Assembly: GCA_017999365.1 (NCBI GenBank)
Contig: JAGNLW010000002.1
Span: forward strand, 1 to 64,000
Reading direction: 5' to 3'
DNA from: Candidatus Aminicenantota bacterium
GTDB taxonomy: Bacteria > Acidobacteriota > Aminicenantia > Aminicenantales > Saccharicenantaceae
DNA: 64,000 nucleotides
The translations under genes were made by a program, and so were the position numbers. Positions 25,763-33,592 of the stretch are shown piece by piece. Position 1 is the first letter of the stretch. Each line of letters begins with the position of its first letter. Below the pieces are notes generated by a model. The model made no database searches, had not been told where the DNA came from, and was given only the letters and a program-made list of their open reading frames with translations.

Positions 25763-26992
25763 ATGAAAAAGATCGTCGTCATCGGCGGCGGGGTCACCGG
25801 GGTCCTGTCCGCCTGGCAGCTGGCCGCGGCCGGGCACGAGGTCGTCCTGGTCGAGGCCCGGGCCCTGGGGAACGGGGCCAGCTCCCGTTCGGCGGCGGGC
25901 ATCCGGGCCCAGTTCGGGGTGCCCTCGACCGTCCGGGGCCTGGTCTATTGCGAGAGGTTCTTCGAGGGCTGGACGGCCCGCTTCCCGGGGAGCCAGTCCC
26001 CCATCAGGCAGAACGGGTATCTTTTCCTCCAGAACTACCAGGCCGACCTCGACGCCGTCAGGGAGCTCGTCCGCATGCAGCGCGAGGCCGGGCTGGCCGA
26101 GGTCGAATTCCTCGACAAGGCCGCTCTCGACGAGCGCATGCCCTTCCTGGACACGACGGGGGTCACGGCCGCCACCTGGTGCCCCCGGGACGGGTTCCTC
26201 TTCCCGGCCATCGTCTACCAGGACGGGGCCGAGGGCGCCCGGGCCTTGGGCGCCACGGTCGTCCAGAACGACCCCGTCGTCGGGGCGGAACGGTCCGGCC
26301 CGCGGGCCGCGGCCGTCGTCCTGGGCTCGGGCCGCAGGATCGAAGCCGACCTGTTCGTCAACGCCACCGGGTTCATGGCCGACTCCGTGTCGCGGCTCTT
26401 CGGGGGCCGCGAGCTGCCGATCAAGGCCGAGCGGCGCTACCTCTACTTCCTGGCCGGCCTCGCCGCCGACAGCGACTGGGGGCTCGGCGTGGACGAGTTC
26501 CCGTCCCTGCCGATGATCATCACCCCGTCCGGGGCCTACGGCCGGCCCGAGAACAAGCAGCTCATGATGGGCTGGCTGCAGTTCCCCCGGCCGGTCGAGG
26601 CCACCCTGGACAACCAGGACGAGATCGAGCCCGGCTTCGGCCTGGGCATGGGCGAGTACGGCGCGGCCCTGCGCAAGGAGGTCGCCCAGTTCCTGCCGGC
26701 CGCCCAGGACATGGGCCGCCTGGCCGCCGTCACCACCGGGTTCTACGACACGACCCCCGACCACAATCCCCTCTTCGGCTACGACGGCGGCGTCGCCAAC
26801 CTCATCCACGCCGTGGGCTTCAGCGGCCACGGGCTGATGCACGCCCCGTTCTCGGCCCTCATCGTGGCCGAGCTCGCGGCCCGCGGCGCCGACGTCGGCT
26901 CGTTCGAGCTTCCGGACGGGCTCGGCCCGGTCGACCTCGGCGCCTACGCCCTCGACCGGGCCTTCGACCGCCACGAAGGGCTGGTCATCTGA
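25763..26992 (+). CDS. FAD-dependent amine oxidoreductase, SoxB/DAO family
   Basis: A 409-residue flavoenzyme of the D-amino acid oxidase/sarcosine oxidase beta fold. It oxidises an amino acid or N-methyl amine and may release formaldehyde or load methylene-tetrahydrofolate. The Rossmann motif VIGGGVTG with a downstream Glu (VLVEAR) binds FAD. ASSRSAAGIRAQFG is the flavin-contact segment typical of SoxB-like enzymes, and HAVGFSGHGLMHAP near the C-terminus closes the FAD site. There is no signal peptide. It heads a tightly packed operon with a pterin methyltransferase and MTHFR, which supports a one-carbon role. Proline or glycine oxidation remains possible. Confidence 0.88.
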   Translation: MKKIVVIGGGVTGVLSAWQLAAAGHEVVLVEARALGNGASSRSAAGIRAQFGVPSTVRGLVYCERFFEGWTARFPGSQSPIRQNGYLFLQNYQADLDAVRELVRMQREAGLAEVEFLDKAALDERMPFLDTTGVTAATWCPRDGFLFPAIVYQDGAEGARALGATVVQNDPVVGAERSGPRAAAVVLGSGRRIEADLFVNATGFMADSVSRLFGGRELPIKAERRYLYFLAGLAADSDWGLGVDEFPSLPMIITPSGAYGRPENKQLMMGWLQFPRPVEATLDNQDEIEPGFGLGMGEYGAALRKEVAQFLPAAQDMGRLAAVTTGFYDTTPDHNPLFGYDGGVANLIHAVGFSGHGLMHAPFSALIVAELAARGADVGSFELPDGLGPVDLGAYALDRAFDRHEGLVI

Positions 26993-26994
26993 CG

Positions 26995-27870
26995 ATGGCG
27001 ATCCCGGGGCTGACCCTCATCGGCGAGTCCATCAACGACTCGGTGCCCTCGACGAAGAAGCTCTTCGACGCGAACGACGTCTCCGGCCTGCTCGAGCTGG
27101 CCCGGAGCCAGGACGAGAAGGGCGCCGCCTGGATCGACGTCAACGTCGGGCTGAGGCCGCCCGCGTTCATGGCCGATCTCGTCCGCAAGCTCCAGACGGT
27201 CACCCGCAAGCCCCTGTCCATCGACACGCCCGACCCGGCCGTCGCCCAGGCCGCCCTCGAGGCCTACGACCCGGGCCTGGCGGACGGGCGCCCGCCCATC
27301 CTCAATTCCGTGTCGCCCCTGCGCCTGGAGATGTTCGACCTCTGGCGGGTCCGGCCGTTCGTGCCCATCCTCCTCGCCTGCGAGCGCTTCGAGGCCGGCT
27401 CTGCCTGCGCCAGCGCCAACCGGACCGCCGAGGAGACCTGGCTCACGGCCCGCTCGCTCCTCGAGGAGGGCCGCCGCCGGGTCCCGGGCTTCGCCAACTC
27501 CGGGGCCATCGTCGATCCCGGCATCGCCCCCCTCGGCACAGACTGCGAAGGCCAGCTCAAGCGGGTCCTCGAGACCCTGGCCCTCATCAAGGACGACCCC
27601 GCCCTGTCCGGCGTCCACGCCTCGGTCGGCCTGAGCAATTTCACGGTCATGCTGCCGTCCAAGCGCGCCGACGGTTCGCCGGTCAAGGGGCCGCTCGAGA
27701 GCGCTTTCCTGACCCTGGCCATGCCCCTCGGCCTCGACTTCATCATCGGCTCGACCGTCCGCAAATACGAGCTCCTGCCCCCGGGGCACCCGGCCCGGAC
27801 CTGCCTCGAGGACATCCTCGGGCTCGAGGGCTACGACACGCTCGTGCGGCTGAAGGAGTTCTATGGCTGA
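26995..27870 (+). CDS. pterin-binding methyltransferase, AcsE/MtvB-like (methyltetrahydrofolate:corrinoid type)
   Basis: A 291-residue TIM-barrel enzyme of the pterin-binding family. The sequence follows AcsE-type methyltransferases block for block: LTLIGESIN, GAAWIDVNVG, KPLSIDTPD, PPILNSVS, VDPGIAPLG and VGLSNFT. It is therefore more likely to move a methyl group between tetrahydrofolate and a corrinoid protein than to make dihydropteroate. The start ATG at 26995 lies two bases after the FAD enzyme stop, and the end overlaps MTHFR by eight bases. No corrinoid protein or activase gene lies in the window, so the acceptor must be encoded elsewhere. Confidence 0.85.
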   Translation: MAIPGLTLIGESINDSVPSTKKLFDANDVSGLLELARSQDEKGAAWIDVNVGLRPPAFMADLVRKLQTVTRKPLSIDTPDPAVAQAALEAYDPGLADGRPPILNSVSPLRLEMFDLWRVRPFVPILLACERFEAGSACASANRTAEETWLTARSLLEEGRRRVPGFANSGAIVDPGIAPLGTDCEGQLKRVLETLALIKDDPALSGVHASVGLSNFTVMLPSKRADGSPVKGPLESAFLTLAMPLGLDFIIGSTVRKYELLPPGHPARTCLEDILGLEGYDTLVRLKEFYG

Positions 27871-28654
27871 CCCCGTCTTCCACGTCGAGCTCCAGACCCC
27901 CAAGCGCGCCTCCGAGGACATCGACAAGGACCTGGAGACCTTCGCCGACAAATACCGCAAGGTCGTCGACGCGGGCTGGACCGTCTGCATCACGGACAAC
28001 CCCATGGGCCTGCTGAGCTACGGGGCCATGGAGACGATCGAGCTCATGGAGCTGCCCGTCCGGCCGGGACAGCTCATGGTCCACCTCAACACCTTCCATC
28101 CGCGCAAGGAGCTCGACGGGATCCTGGCGGCCTTCGGCGACGCCGGCGGCCGCGACCTCCTCGTCGTCTCGGGCGACGGCAGTCAGAAGCTCCACCGGCT
28201 CGAGCCGGCCGAGGTCGGGACGCCCGGCCCGACCGTGACCTCGGTCGAGCTCCTCCGCTACATCGACCGCGAGTTCCCCGGGCGCTTCACCTGCGGCGTG
28301 GCCTTCAATCCCTACGAACCGCAGGACGCCGAGCTCGAGAAGATGAAGAGGAAGGTCGACGCGGGAGCCGCTTTCATCATCACCCAGCCCATCATCGGCC
28401 GGGACGACCGCCTGGCCGGCCTGGCGCCCTTCGGCCTGCCCGTGACCCTGGACGCCTGGATGTCCAAGAAGCTCCACCTGCTCTCCGAGTGCGTCGGCCA
28501 CGAGATCCCCGAGGGCACGCCCTACGACCCCATGGAGAACCTCCGCGAGCTCCGCCGCAACTATCCCGACTACGGACTCTATCTGGCCATCCTGGGCTTC
28601 AAGACCCAGTATCCCCTCCTTCGGGACGTCTGGAAGGGGGGGGCGGAGTCGTGA
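27863..28654 (+). CDS. methylenetetrahydrofolate reductase family protein
   Basis: A 263-residue FAD-type TIM-barrel reductase interconverting methylene- and methyl-tetrahydrofolate. The start reads VFHVELQTPK, equivalent to the conserved Glu of MTHFR. SGDG follows the strand DLLVV, and FTCGVAFNP, AAFIITQPI and LPVTLDAW are family blocks. It is short but within the range of MetF-like proteins. It overlaps the methyltransferase gene before it and the regulator gene after it (GTGA), so the genes are coupled. The C-terminus is encoded by a run of eight G (28636-28643), a likely site of slippage or sequencing error. Confidence 0.87.
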   Translation: MADPVFHVELQTPKRASEDIDKDLETFADKYRKVVDAGWTVCITDNPMGLLSYGAMETIELMELPVRPGQLMVHLNTFHPRKELDGILAAFGDAGGRDLLVVSGDGSQKLHRLEPAEVGTPGPTVTSVELLRYIDREFPGRFTCGVAFNPYEPQDAELEKMKRKVDAGAAFIITQPIIGRDDRLAGLAPFGLPVTLDAWMSKKLHLLSECVGHEIPEGTPYDPMENLRELRRNYPDYGLYLAILGFKTQYPLLRDVWKGGAES

Positions 28655-29481
28655 CGAACAAGATCTTCGTGGCCTCCGACGGGACCGGCCGCACGGCCTA
28701 CCTGGCCGTCAACGCCGCCCTGGCCCAGTTCCCGGGGGCCAAGGTCCGCATCGTCGTCCGGCCCGACATCACGACCAAGGAGCGCGCCGAGGGGGTCGTC
28801 CGCGAGGCCGCCGAGGCCGGCGGCTTCGTCGTCCACACCATCGTCCGGGACGAGGTCCACGCCGATCTCATCCGGGCCGGCCGGGAGCTCAATGTCGAGA
28901 CCATCGACCTCATGGGGCCGCTCATCGCCCGGCTGACGGAGACCCTGGCGACCTCCCCGACGGAAAGGCCGGGCCTGTTCGGCCAGCTCGGCAAGACCTA
29001 TTTCCGGCGCATCGAGACCATGGAGTTCGCCCTGCGCCACGACGACGGCCAGCGCGTCGACGACCTCCGCCAGGCGGAGCTCGTCCTGCTCGGGGTGTCG
29101 CGGACCTTCAAGACGCCGCTCAGCATCTACCTGGCCTTCAAAGGCTGGTTCGTGGCCAACGTCCCCATCACCCTCGAACAGCCGCCGCCGGCCGTCCTGG
29201 ACGCCCTCGATCCGGTCCGGGTGTTCTGCCTCGACACCAACGCCCGCCAGCTGGCCGAGCTGCGGCGGACGCGCGCCGAGTACCTCAAGGGCGGGATCGA
29301 CGGCTACGCCGACCCGGAGTACGTGCGCATCGAGCTCATGCACGCCCGCCAGTACTACGGCCGGCACCCCGGCTGGACCATCGTCAACGTGACCAACAAG
29401 CCCATCGAGGAGATCGCCACCGAGATCCTGGCCCTGCGGGGCCGGCCAGAGAACGGGGCGGAGAGGGAGGAGGAGCCATGA
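28651..29481 (+). CDS. PpsR-type bifunctional kinase/pyrophosphorylase (DUF299 family)
   Basis: A 276-residue regulator of the family that phosphorylates and dephosphorylates PEP synthase or pyruvate phosphate dikinase using ADP and phosphate. The N-terminus FVASDGTGRTA and the P-loop GVSRTFKTP (about residues 148-156; most relatives have Ser-Lys where this has Phe-Lys) are diagnostic. PEYVRIELMHAR near the C-terminus is also typical. The start is GTG at 28651, overlapping the MTHFR stop. Its usual target gene, ppsA or ppdK, is not in the window. Placement inside a one-carbon operon is unusual. Confidence 0.87.
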   Translation: MTNKIFVASDGTGRTAYLAVNAALAQFPGAKVRIVVRPDITTKERAEGVVREAAEAGGFVVHTIVRDEVHADLIRAGRELNVETIDLMGPLIARLTETLATSPTERPGLFGQLGKTYFRRIETMEFALRHDDGQRVDDLRQAELVLLGVSRTFKTPLSIYLAFKGWFVANVPITLEQPPPAVLDALDPVRVFCLDTNARQLAELRRTRAEYLKGGIDGYADPEYVRIELMHARQYYGRHPGWTIVNVTNKPIEEIATEILALRGRPENGAEREEEP

Positions 29482-30419
29482 GGAGAACGGCCTTCTGGCT
29501 GGCCGGATTGGCCCTTCTGGCCGGGTGCGCGAGGACACCGGACGACGCCGCGATCCTGCCCCCCGTACCGAAGGGTGCGCAGGCCGTGTCGTTGTCCGGA
29601 CAGGCGCTCATCCCAGCCCCGCCGTCGGCCAAGGCGCGCGAGGAGTACGAGGCGGCCAAACGGACGGTTGCGGCCGACCCCCGGAGCGCCGACGCCCTCG
29701 TCTGGCTGGGGAGGCGGGCGGCCTACGCCGGCGACACCCGGGAGGCCATCCGCGTCTTCAGCCGCGGCGCGGCCGCGTTCCCCGGAGACGCCCGGTTCCT
29801 GCGCCACCGCGGCCACCGCTACATCTCCATCCGGGAGTTCGACCGGGCCGTCCGGGACCTCGAGAAGGCCGCCGCGCTCGTCGAGGGCCGGCCCGACGAG
29901 ATCGAGCCCGACGGCGCCCCCAATCCCCAAGGCATCCCCGTCAGCACCCTGCACTCGAACATCTATTACCATCTCGGGCTGGCCCACTTCCTGAAGAACG
30001 ACCTGGACAAGGCCCTGCCCGTCTATCGTAAGGGCCTCGACACCGCGCCCAACGACGACATGCGCGTGGCCACGGCCCACTGGCTTTACATGACCCTGCG
30101 CCTGCTCGACCGGGAGGGCGAAGCCCGCCGGGTCCTCGAGGCCATACGGCCGGACATGGACGTCGTCGAGAACACGGTCTACCACCGCCTCCTTCTCTTC
30201 TACAAGGGCGAGCTCGTCGCCGACGCCGTCACGGCCGACGACGAGGCGGCGACCACAAACGACGCCGCCGCCTTCGGCCTGGGGAACTGGCGCTTTTACA
30301 ACGGCGACCGGGAGGGGGCCCGGGAGGTCTTCGCCGGCATCCTCGAGGGCGCGGGCTGGGCTTCGTTCGGGTTCATCGCCGCCGAGGCCGTCTGGGCCCG
30401 CGAGTTCGCCGACCGCTGA
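29478..30419 (+). CDS. TPR-repeat lipoprotein
   Basis: A 313-residue lipoprotein. The signal MRRTAFWLAGLALLAGC has a textbook lipobox with Cys17. The mature part contains tetratricopeptide-like helices: ADPRSADALVWLGRRAAYAGDTREAIRVF, a second block with RHRGHRYISIREFDRAVRDLEKA, and later NIYYHLGLAHFLKNDLDKALPVY. The start ATG at 29478 overlaps the stop of the regulator gene (ATGA), so it is the last gene of the one-carbon operon. Such proteins usually act as scaffolds. A link to the upstream enzymes is not obvious. Confidence 0.85.
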   Translation: MRRTAFWLAGLALLAGCARTPDDAAILPPVPKGAQAVSLSGQALIPAPPSAKAREEYEAAKRTVAADPRSADALVWLGRRAAYAGDTREAIRVFSRGAAAFPGDARFLRHRGHRYISIREFDRAVRDLEKAAALVEGRPDEIEPDGAPNPQGIPVSTLHSNIYYHLGLAHFLKNDLDKALPVYRKGLDTAPNDDMRVATAHWLYMTLRLLDREGEARRVLEAIRPDMDVVENTVYHRLLLFYKGELVADAVTADDEAATTNDAAAFGLGNWRFYNGDREGAREVFAGILEGAGWASFGFIAAEAVWAREFADR

Positions 30420-30440
30420 TCCGCCGACCCGTACGGCCGC

Positions 30441-31475
30441 CTACCCCCGCGGCGCCCAGCCGCGGGCCGCGGCGATCATGGCTTTCAGGTTCTCCGGCGG
30501 GGTCTCGGCCGGGATGGCGCAGCCGGCGTTGAGGATGAAGCCGGGGACGCCGGCCCAGACGTCGAGCAGCTCCCGCGTTTTGGCCTCGACCAGGGCCGGC
30601 GTGCCGAGGGCGAGCACGCCGCTCGGGTCGATGTTGCCGATGAAGACGGCTTTCCCCCGCAGGACTTCCCGGGCGGCCCGGACGTCGGTCTTGTAGTCGA
30701 GCTCGAGAGCGTCCGCCCCGGTCGCGAGCATCGGCCCCAGGATGCGCGACGTGTCGCCGCAGATGTGGAGGGCGTAAGGCAGGCCCAGAACGTGGGCCTC
30801 CTCGGCGAGGCGGCGCTCGTAGGGCTGGGCGAACTCCGTGTAGAAGGCCGGCGAGACGAGGTCGGGCCCGGCCGGGCTGTCGCCGTTCGAGACCATGTCG
30901 GCCCCCGTCTCGGCCATCAGCCGGAGGAACGCGGCCGAGGCCTCCGCGCAGTGCCGGAGGAGGGCGTGGGCGTCCTCCCGGTTGGCCGGGTCGACGAGGT
31001 CCATCATCCAGTCGGCCGGGCCGCGGGCCATGGAGGCCAGTGAGAAGGCCGCCTGGTCGCAGTTGCCGCGGATGTAAACCTCGCCGCGGTAGTGGGAGAC
31101 GAGCCGGCGCACGGCCTCGAGCCAGACTTGGATCCGCGGATGGCCGCCGACGTCGGCGGGCGGGAGGTCCCGGGCTTCGGCCAGGCTCCCGAGCATGGCC
31201 CCGGCCGGCCGGGCCGGCATGTCTTCGGGGTGGTCGACCGGCACGCCCAGGGCCTCGGCCAGGACGACCGTGTCGACGTCGACGAGGACGCCGTCGTAGC
31301 CGTAGGTCTCGACGGCCCGGATGAAGCTCTCCGCGATGGCCCCGGGGTCCATCCGGAACCGGCGCTGGGTGAAACCGGCCTCGCGCGCGGCCATGAGGAA
31401 GTTGTGGAGCATGACCGGGACGCGGTCGGGGCGCCGGCCCTCGAGGACGGCCTTGATGCGGAGACGGCCGTTCAC
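30441..31475 (-). CDS. URO-D superfamily methyltransferase-like protein (MtaA/MtbA type) with zinc site
   Basis: A 344-residue TIM-barrel of the uroporphyrinogen decarboxylase superfamily. It has the His-x-Cys motif HICGD (His237, Cys239) and a late Cys (Cys319, NAGCAIP) that bind zinc in MtaA/MtbA-like methylcobamide methyltransferases and are absent from true heme-pathway HemE. A methyl-transfer role is therefore more likely than heme synthesis. GTG at 31475 is the start, overlapping the oxidoreductase stop (GTGA) behind GAGAGGG. It converges on the one-carbon operon, which fits methyl metabolism. The methyl donor and acceptor are unknown. Confidence 0.78.
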   Translation of the reverse strand: MNGRLRIKAVLEGRRPDRVPVMLHNFLMAAREAGFTQRRFRMDPGAIAESFIRAVETYGYDGVLVDVDTVVLAEALGVPVDHPEDMPARPAGAMLGSLAEARDLPPADVGGHPRIQVWLEAVRRLVSHYRGEVYIRGNCDQAAFSLASMARGPADWMMDLVDPANREDAHALLRHCAEASAAFLRLMAETGADMVSNGDSPAGPDLVSPAFYTEFAQPYERRLAEEAHVLGLPYALHICGDTSRILGPMLATGADALELDYKTDVRAAREVLRGKAVFIGNIDPSGVLALGTPALVEAKTRELLDVWAGVPGFILNAGCAIPAETPPENLKAMIAAARGWAPRG

Positions 31476-32863
31476 GCCGATCCCTCTCCCAGGTCCTTTT
31501 CGTCTACGGCGCGCAGCGTGCCGCCCTCCAGGCGGCTCTTCTCCGAGGTGAACCCGATGAGGTGGCTGTCCATGGACTCCTGGAGCGTCGTGGCCAGGAG
31601 GGCCGGGTCGCGCCGGCCGACGGCCTGGACCCAGTCGCGGACGAGGCCGTTGTCGCCGCCGCCGTGCCCCGAATCGACGCGGCCGTGCTCCGCGACCGTC
31701 CACAGGAAGCGCTTCTTCTCGTGGAAGTCGAAGACCTCGAGCCGCTCCTCGTCTCCGACGAGGTCGCCCCGGGTGCCCATGACACGCGTCCGTCGCCCGG
31801 CGTAGGAGGTCAGGCCCTCCATGGCCAGGGTGGCCGTGATGTCCCCGAACTCGAGGTTGACGACCTGGTTGTCGACGACGTCGTTGTCGAGGCGGAAGAC
31901 GCAGCGGCCGTAGTTGGTCCGGGCCAGCCACTCCCGGATGGAGGCGTCGTCGTCGCCCGGCGTGTCCTTGTGGCCGAGCCAGCTCTTGCGGCGGAGGTAG
32001 ATCTCGACGGCCGAGAACGGGCACGAGGCCTCGACGGGACAGCCGTCGGCGCAGCGGGCCGGCGCGCCCGGCGGGGCCATCTCGCGGCGGAAGAGCCGCA
32101 GGGAGCCGAACGACTGGACCTTGGTGCAGGGCCGGTCCGCGAGCCAGCGCAGGATGTCGAGGTCGTGGCAGCACTTCGACAGGAGCATGGGCGTCGACTC
32201 GCGGCTGTTGCGCCAGTTGCCGCGGACGAACGAATGGGACATGTGGATGTGCTCGACCGGCTCCAGGTGCTGGATGCTGACCACGCGGCCGAGGCGCCCG
32301 GAGGCCACGATGTGCCGCATCATCCGGAAGTAGGGCGTGTAGCGCAGGACGTGGCAGACGCCGACGACGGCCCGCCGCGCCGTGGCCCGGTCGAGGATGT
32401 CGCGGCACTGGGACCAGGACGGGGCGATGGCCTTCTCGAGAAGGAGGTCGTAGCCCTTCTCCAGGGCGGCCATGGCCGGGCCGTAATGGAGGCGGTCGGG
32501 CGTCGTGACGATGATGGCGTCGCAGAACTTGGGTCCGTCGAAGGCCCGCTCCCAGGTCGGCCAACGGCGCTCCGGCGGGATGCCGTGGCCCTCGGCCAGG
32601 AAGGCGTTCCGGTACGGGATGGGCTCGGCCACGCCGACGATCCGGAGCTCCTCCGGGAAGGCCTTGGCGTAGGCGGCATAGACGCGGCCGCGGCCGCCGG
32701 CGCCCATGACGGCCGCCGTGACCGGCCGGGCGGGCTTCTGCCATTCGAACGGGACGGGCGCTCCCAGCGGATGGGGTCGGCCGGCCTGGGCCCGGACGAG
32801 TTTATAGGAAGCCGCGGTGCCGGCCGCGGCGCCGAGGGTCATCAGCGCGTCCCTGCGTTTCAT
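31472..32863 (-). CDS. Gfo/Idh/MocA family oxidoreductase with Tat-type signal
   Basis: A 463-residue NAD(P)-dependent sugar or inositol dehydrogenase-like protein. The start at 32863 (MKRRDALMTLGAAAG) follows AGGAGG and gives a twin-arginine-like leader. The dinucleotide fold has VMGAGGRGRVYAAYA, and EKAIAPS takes the place of the EKP motif. CCHDLDILRWL corresponds to the catalytic GxHxxD region. A compact Cys cluster (CADGCPVEASC) is typical of one subgroup and may bind metal. It is translationally coupled to the methyltransferase-like gene downstream. The substrate is unknown. Confidence 0.85.
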   Translation of the reverse strand: MKRRDALMTLGAAAGTAASYKLVRAQAGRPHPLGAPVPFEWQKPARPVTAAVMGAGGRGRVYAAYAKAFPEELRIVGVAEPIPYRNAFLAEGHGIPPERRWPTWERAFDGPKFCDAIIVTTPDRLHYGPAMAALEKGYDLLLEKAIAPSWSQCRDILDRATARRAVVGVCHVLRYTPYFRMMRHIVASGRLGRVVSIQHLEPVEHIHMSHSFVRGNWRNSRESTPMLLSKCCHDLDILRWLADRPCTKVQSFGSLRLFRREMAPPGAPARCADGCPVEASCPFSAVEIYLRRKSWLGHKDTPGDDDASIREWLARTNYGRCVFRLDNDVVDNQVVNLEFGDITATLAMEGLTSYAGRRTRVMGTRGDLVGDEERLEVFDFHEKKRFLWTVAEHGRVDSGHGGGDNGLVRDWVQAVGRRDPALLATTLQESMDSHLIGFTSEKSRLEGGTLRAVDEKDLGEGSA

Positions 32864-32877
32864 GTCGGACCTCCTGT

Positions 32878-33477
32878 TCACGTTCGATCGCGATTGGCCG
32901 CGGAGGGATCCAAAGAGACCGCGGGCCGGAGGCCGAGGACGGCCGCCCGGCTGAGCCGGACCCGCGGCTCGCCCTCGGGGACGAAGCCCGCGCTCCCGGC
33001 CCGGGCGACGAGGGCCGCGAATGCGGCCGCGGGGACGTGGAGCTTGGGCTCGACGAGGAGCAGGCGGCCGCCCGGCTTCAGGGCGGCCCCGATTTCGGCG
33101 AACAGCCGCCCGGGATCGGGGACCTCGTGGGCCATCCAGAAAACCAGGGCCAGGTCGGCCCGTTCGGCCGGGTCCAGGCCGGGCGCCGTCCGGCCGGCCA
33201 GATGGAGCTTGACCCTGTCCCCGAGTCCCGCGCGGACGGCCCGCCGCCTCGTCCGCTCGAGCATGCCGGGATGGATGTCCACGGCCACGACCCGGCCGCT
33301 CGCCCCGACCATACGGGCCATAGGGACGGCGAAGAAGCCGGGTCCGCAGCCGATGTCGAGGACGACATCCCCCGTCCGCACGAACGGACCGACGATCCGG
33401 TCCGGGTCCTGGGCCCGGCGGCGGAAGGCGTTCGTCAGCGTGAACGAAAGCCAAGGCGGGCAAACGTGTTCGGCCAT
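32878..33477 (-). CDS. class I SAM-dependent methyltransferase
   Basis: A 199-residue methyltransferase. Motif I is VLDIGCGPGFFAVPMA (about residues 39-54), the acidic end of strand 2 is VVAVDIHPGM, and post-motif blocks are LALVFWMAHEVPD and LKPGGRLLLVEP. The architecture resembles UbiE/Methyltransf_11 enzymes that modify small molecules. It starts the three-gene run MT, Gfo/Idh and URO-D-like, 14 bases before the next start. Promoter TTGTCT-18-TATCAT lies 24 bases upstream. The substrate is unknown. Confidence 0.85.
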   Translation of the reverse strand: MAEHVCPPWLSFTLTNAFRRRAQDPDRIVGPFVRTGDVVLDIGCGPGFFAVPMARMVGASGRVVAVDIHPGMLERTRRRAVRAGLGDRVKLHLAGRTAPGLDPAERADLALVFWMAHEVPDPGRLFAEIGAALKPGGRLLLVEPKLHVPAAAFAALVARAGSAGFVPEGEPRVRLSRAAVLGLRPAVSLDPSAANRDRT

Positions 33478-33500
33478 GAAGGGCGGTCTCCGCAGGGGCG

Positions 33501-33530
33501 ATGATATGACGCCCCGAGGGGAAAAGACAA
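33501..33530 (-). promoter_or_regulatory. promoter of the methyltransferase-Gfo/Idh-URO-D-like operon
   Basis: TTGTCT (33530-33525) and TATCAT (33506-33501) are separated by 18 bases on the minus strand, 24 bases before the methyltransferase start. Confidence 0.55.
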
Positions 33531-33592
33531 GCGCCCTCGAAAAGACGAGGTCCTTCGGCGACCGGAGGGGCGCGGGCGAACCGTCGTGAGGG

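Noticed and set aside
26995-27870. Naming this gene folP (dihydropteroate synthase)
   Set aside because: It shares the pterin-binding barrel, but the block order and length match AcsE/MtvB-like methyltransferases, and the neighbours are MTHFR and a flavoprotein rather than folate synthesis genes.
30441-31475. Naming this gene hemE (uroporphyrinogen decarboxylase)
   Set aside because: It has the His-x-Cys and late Cys zinc ligands of methylcobamide methyltransferase-like members, and no heme genes are nearby.
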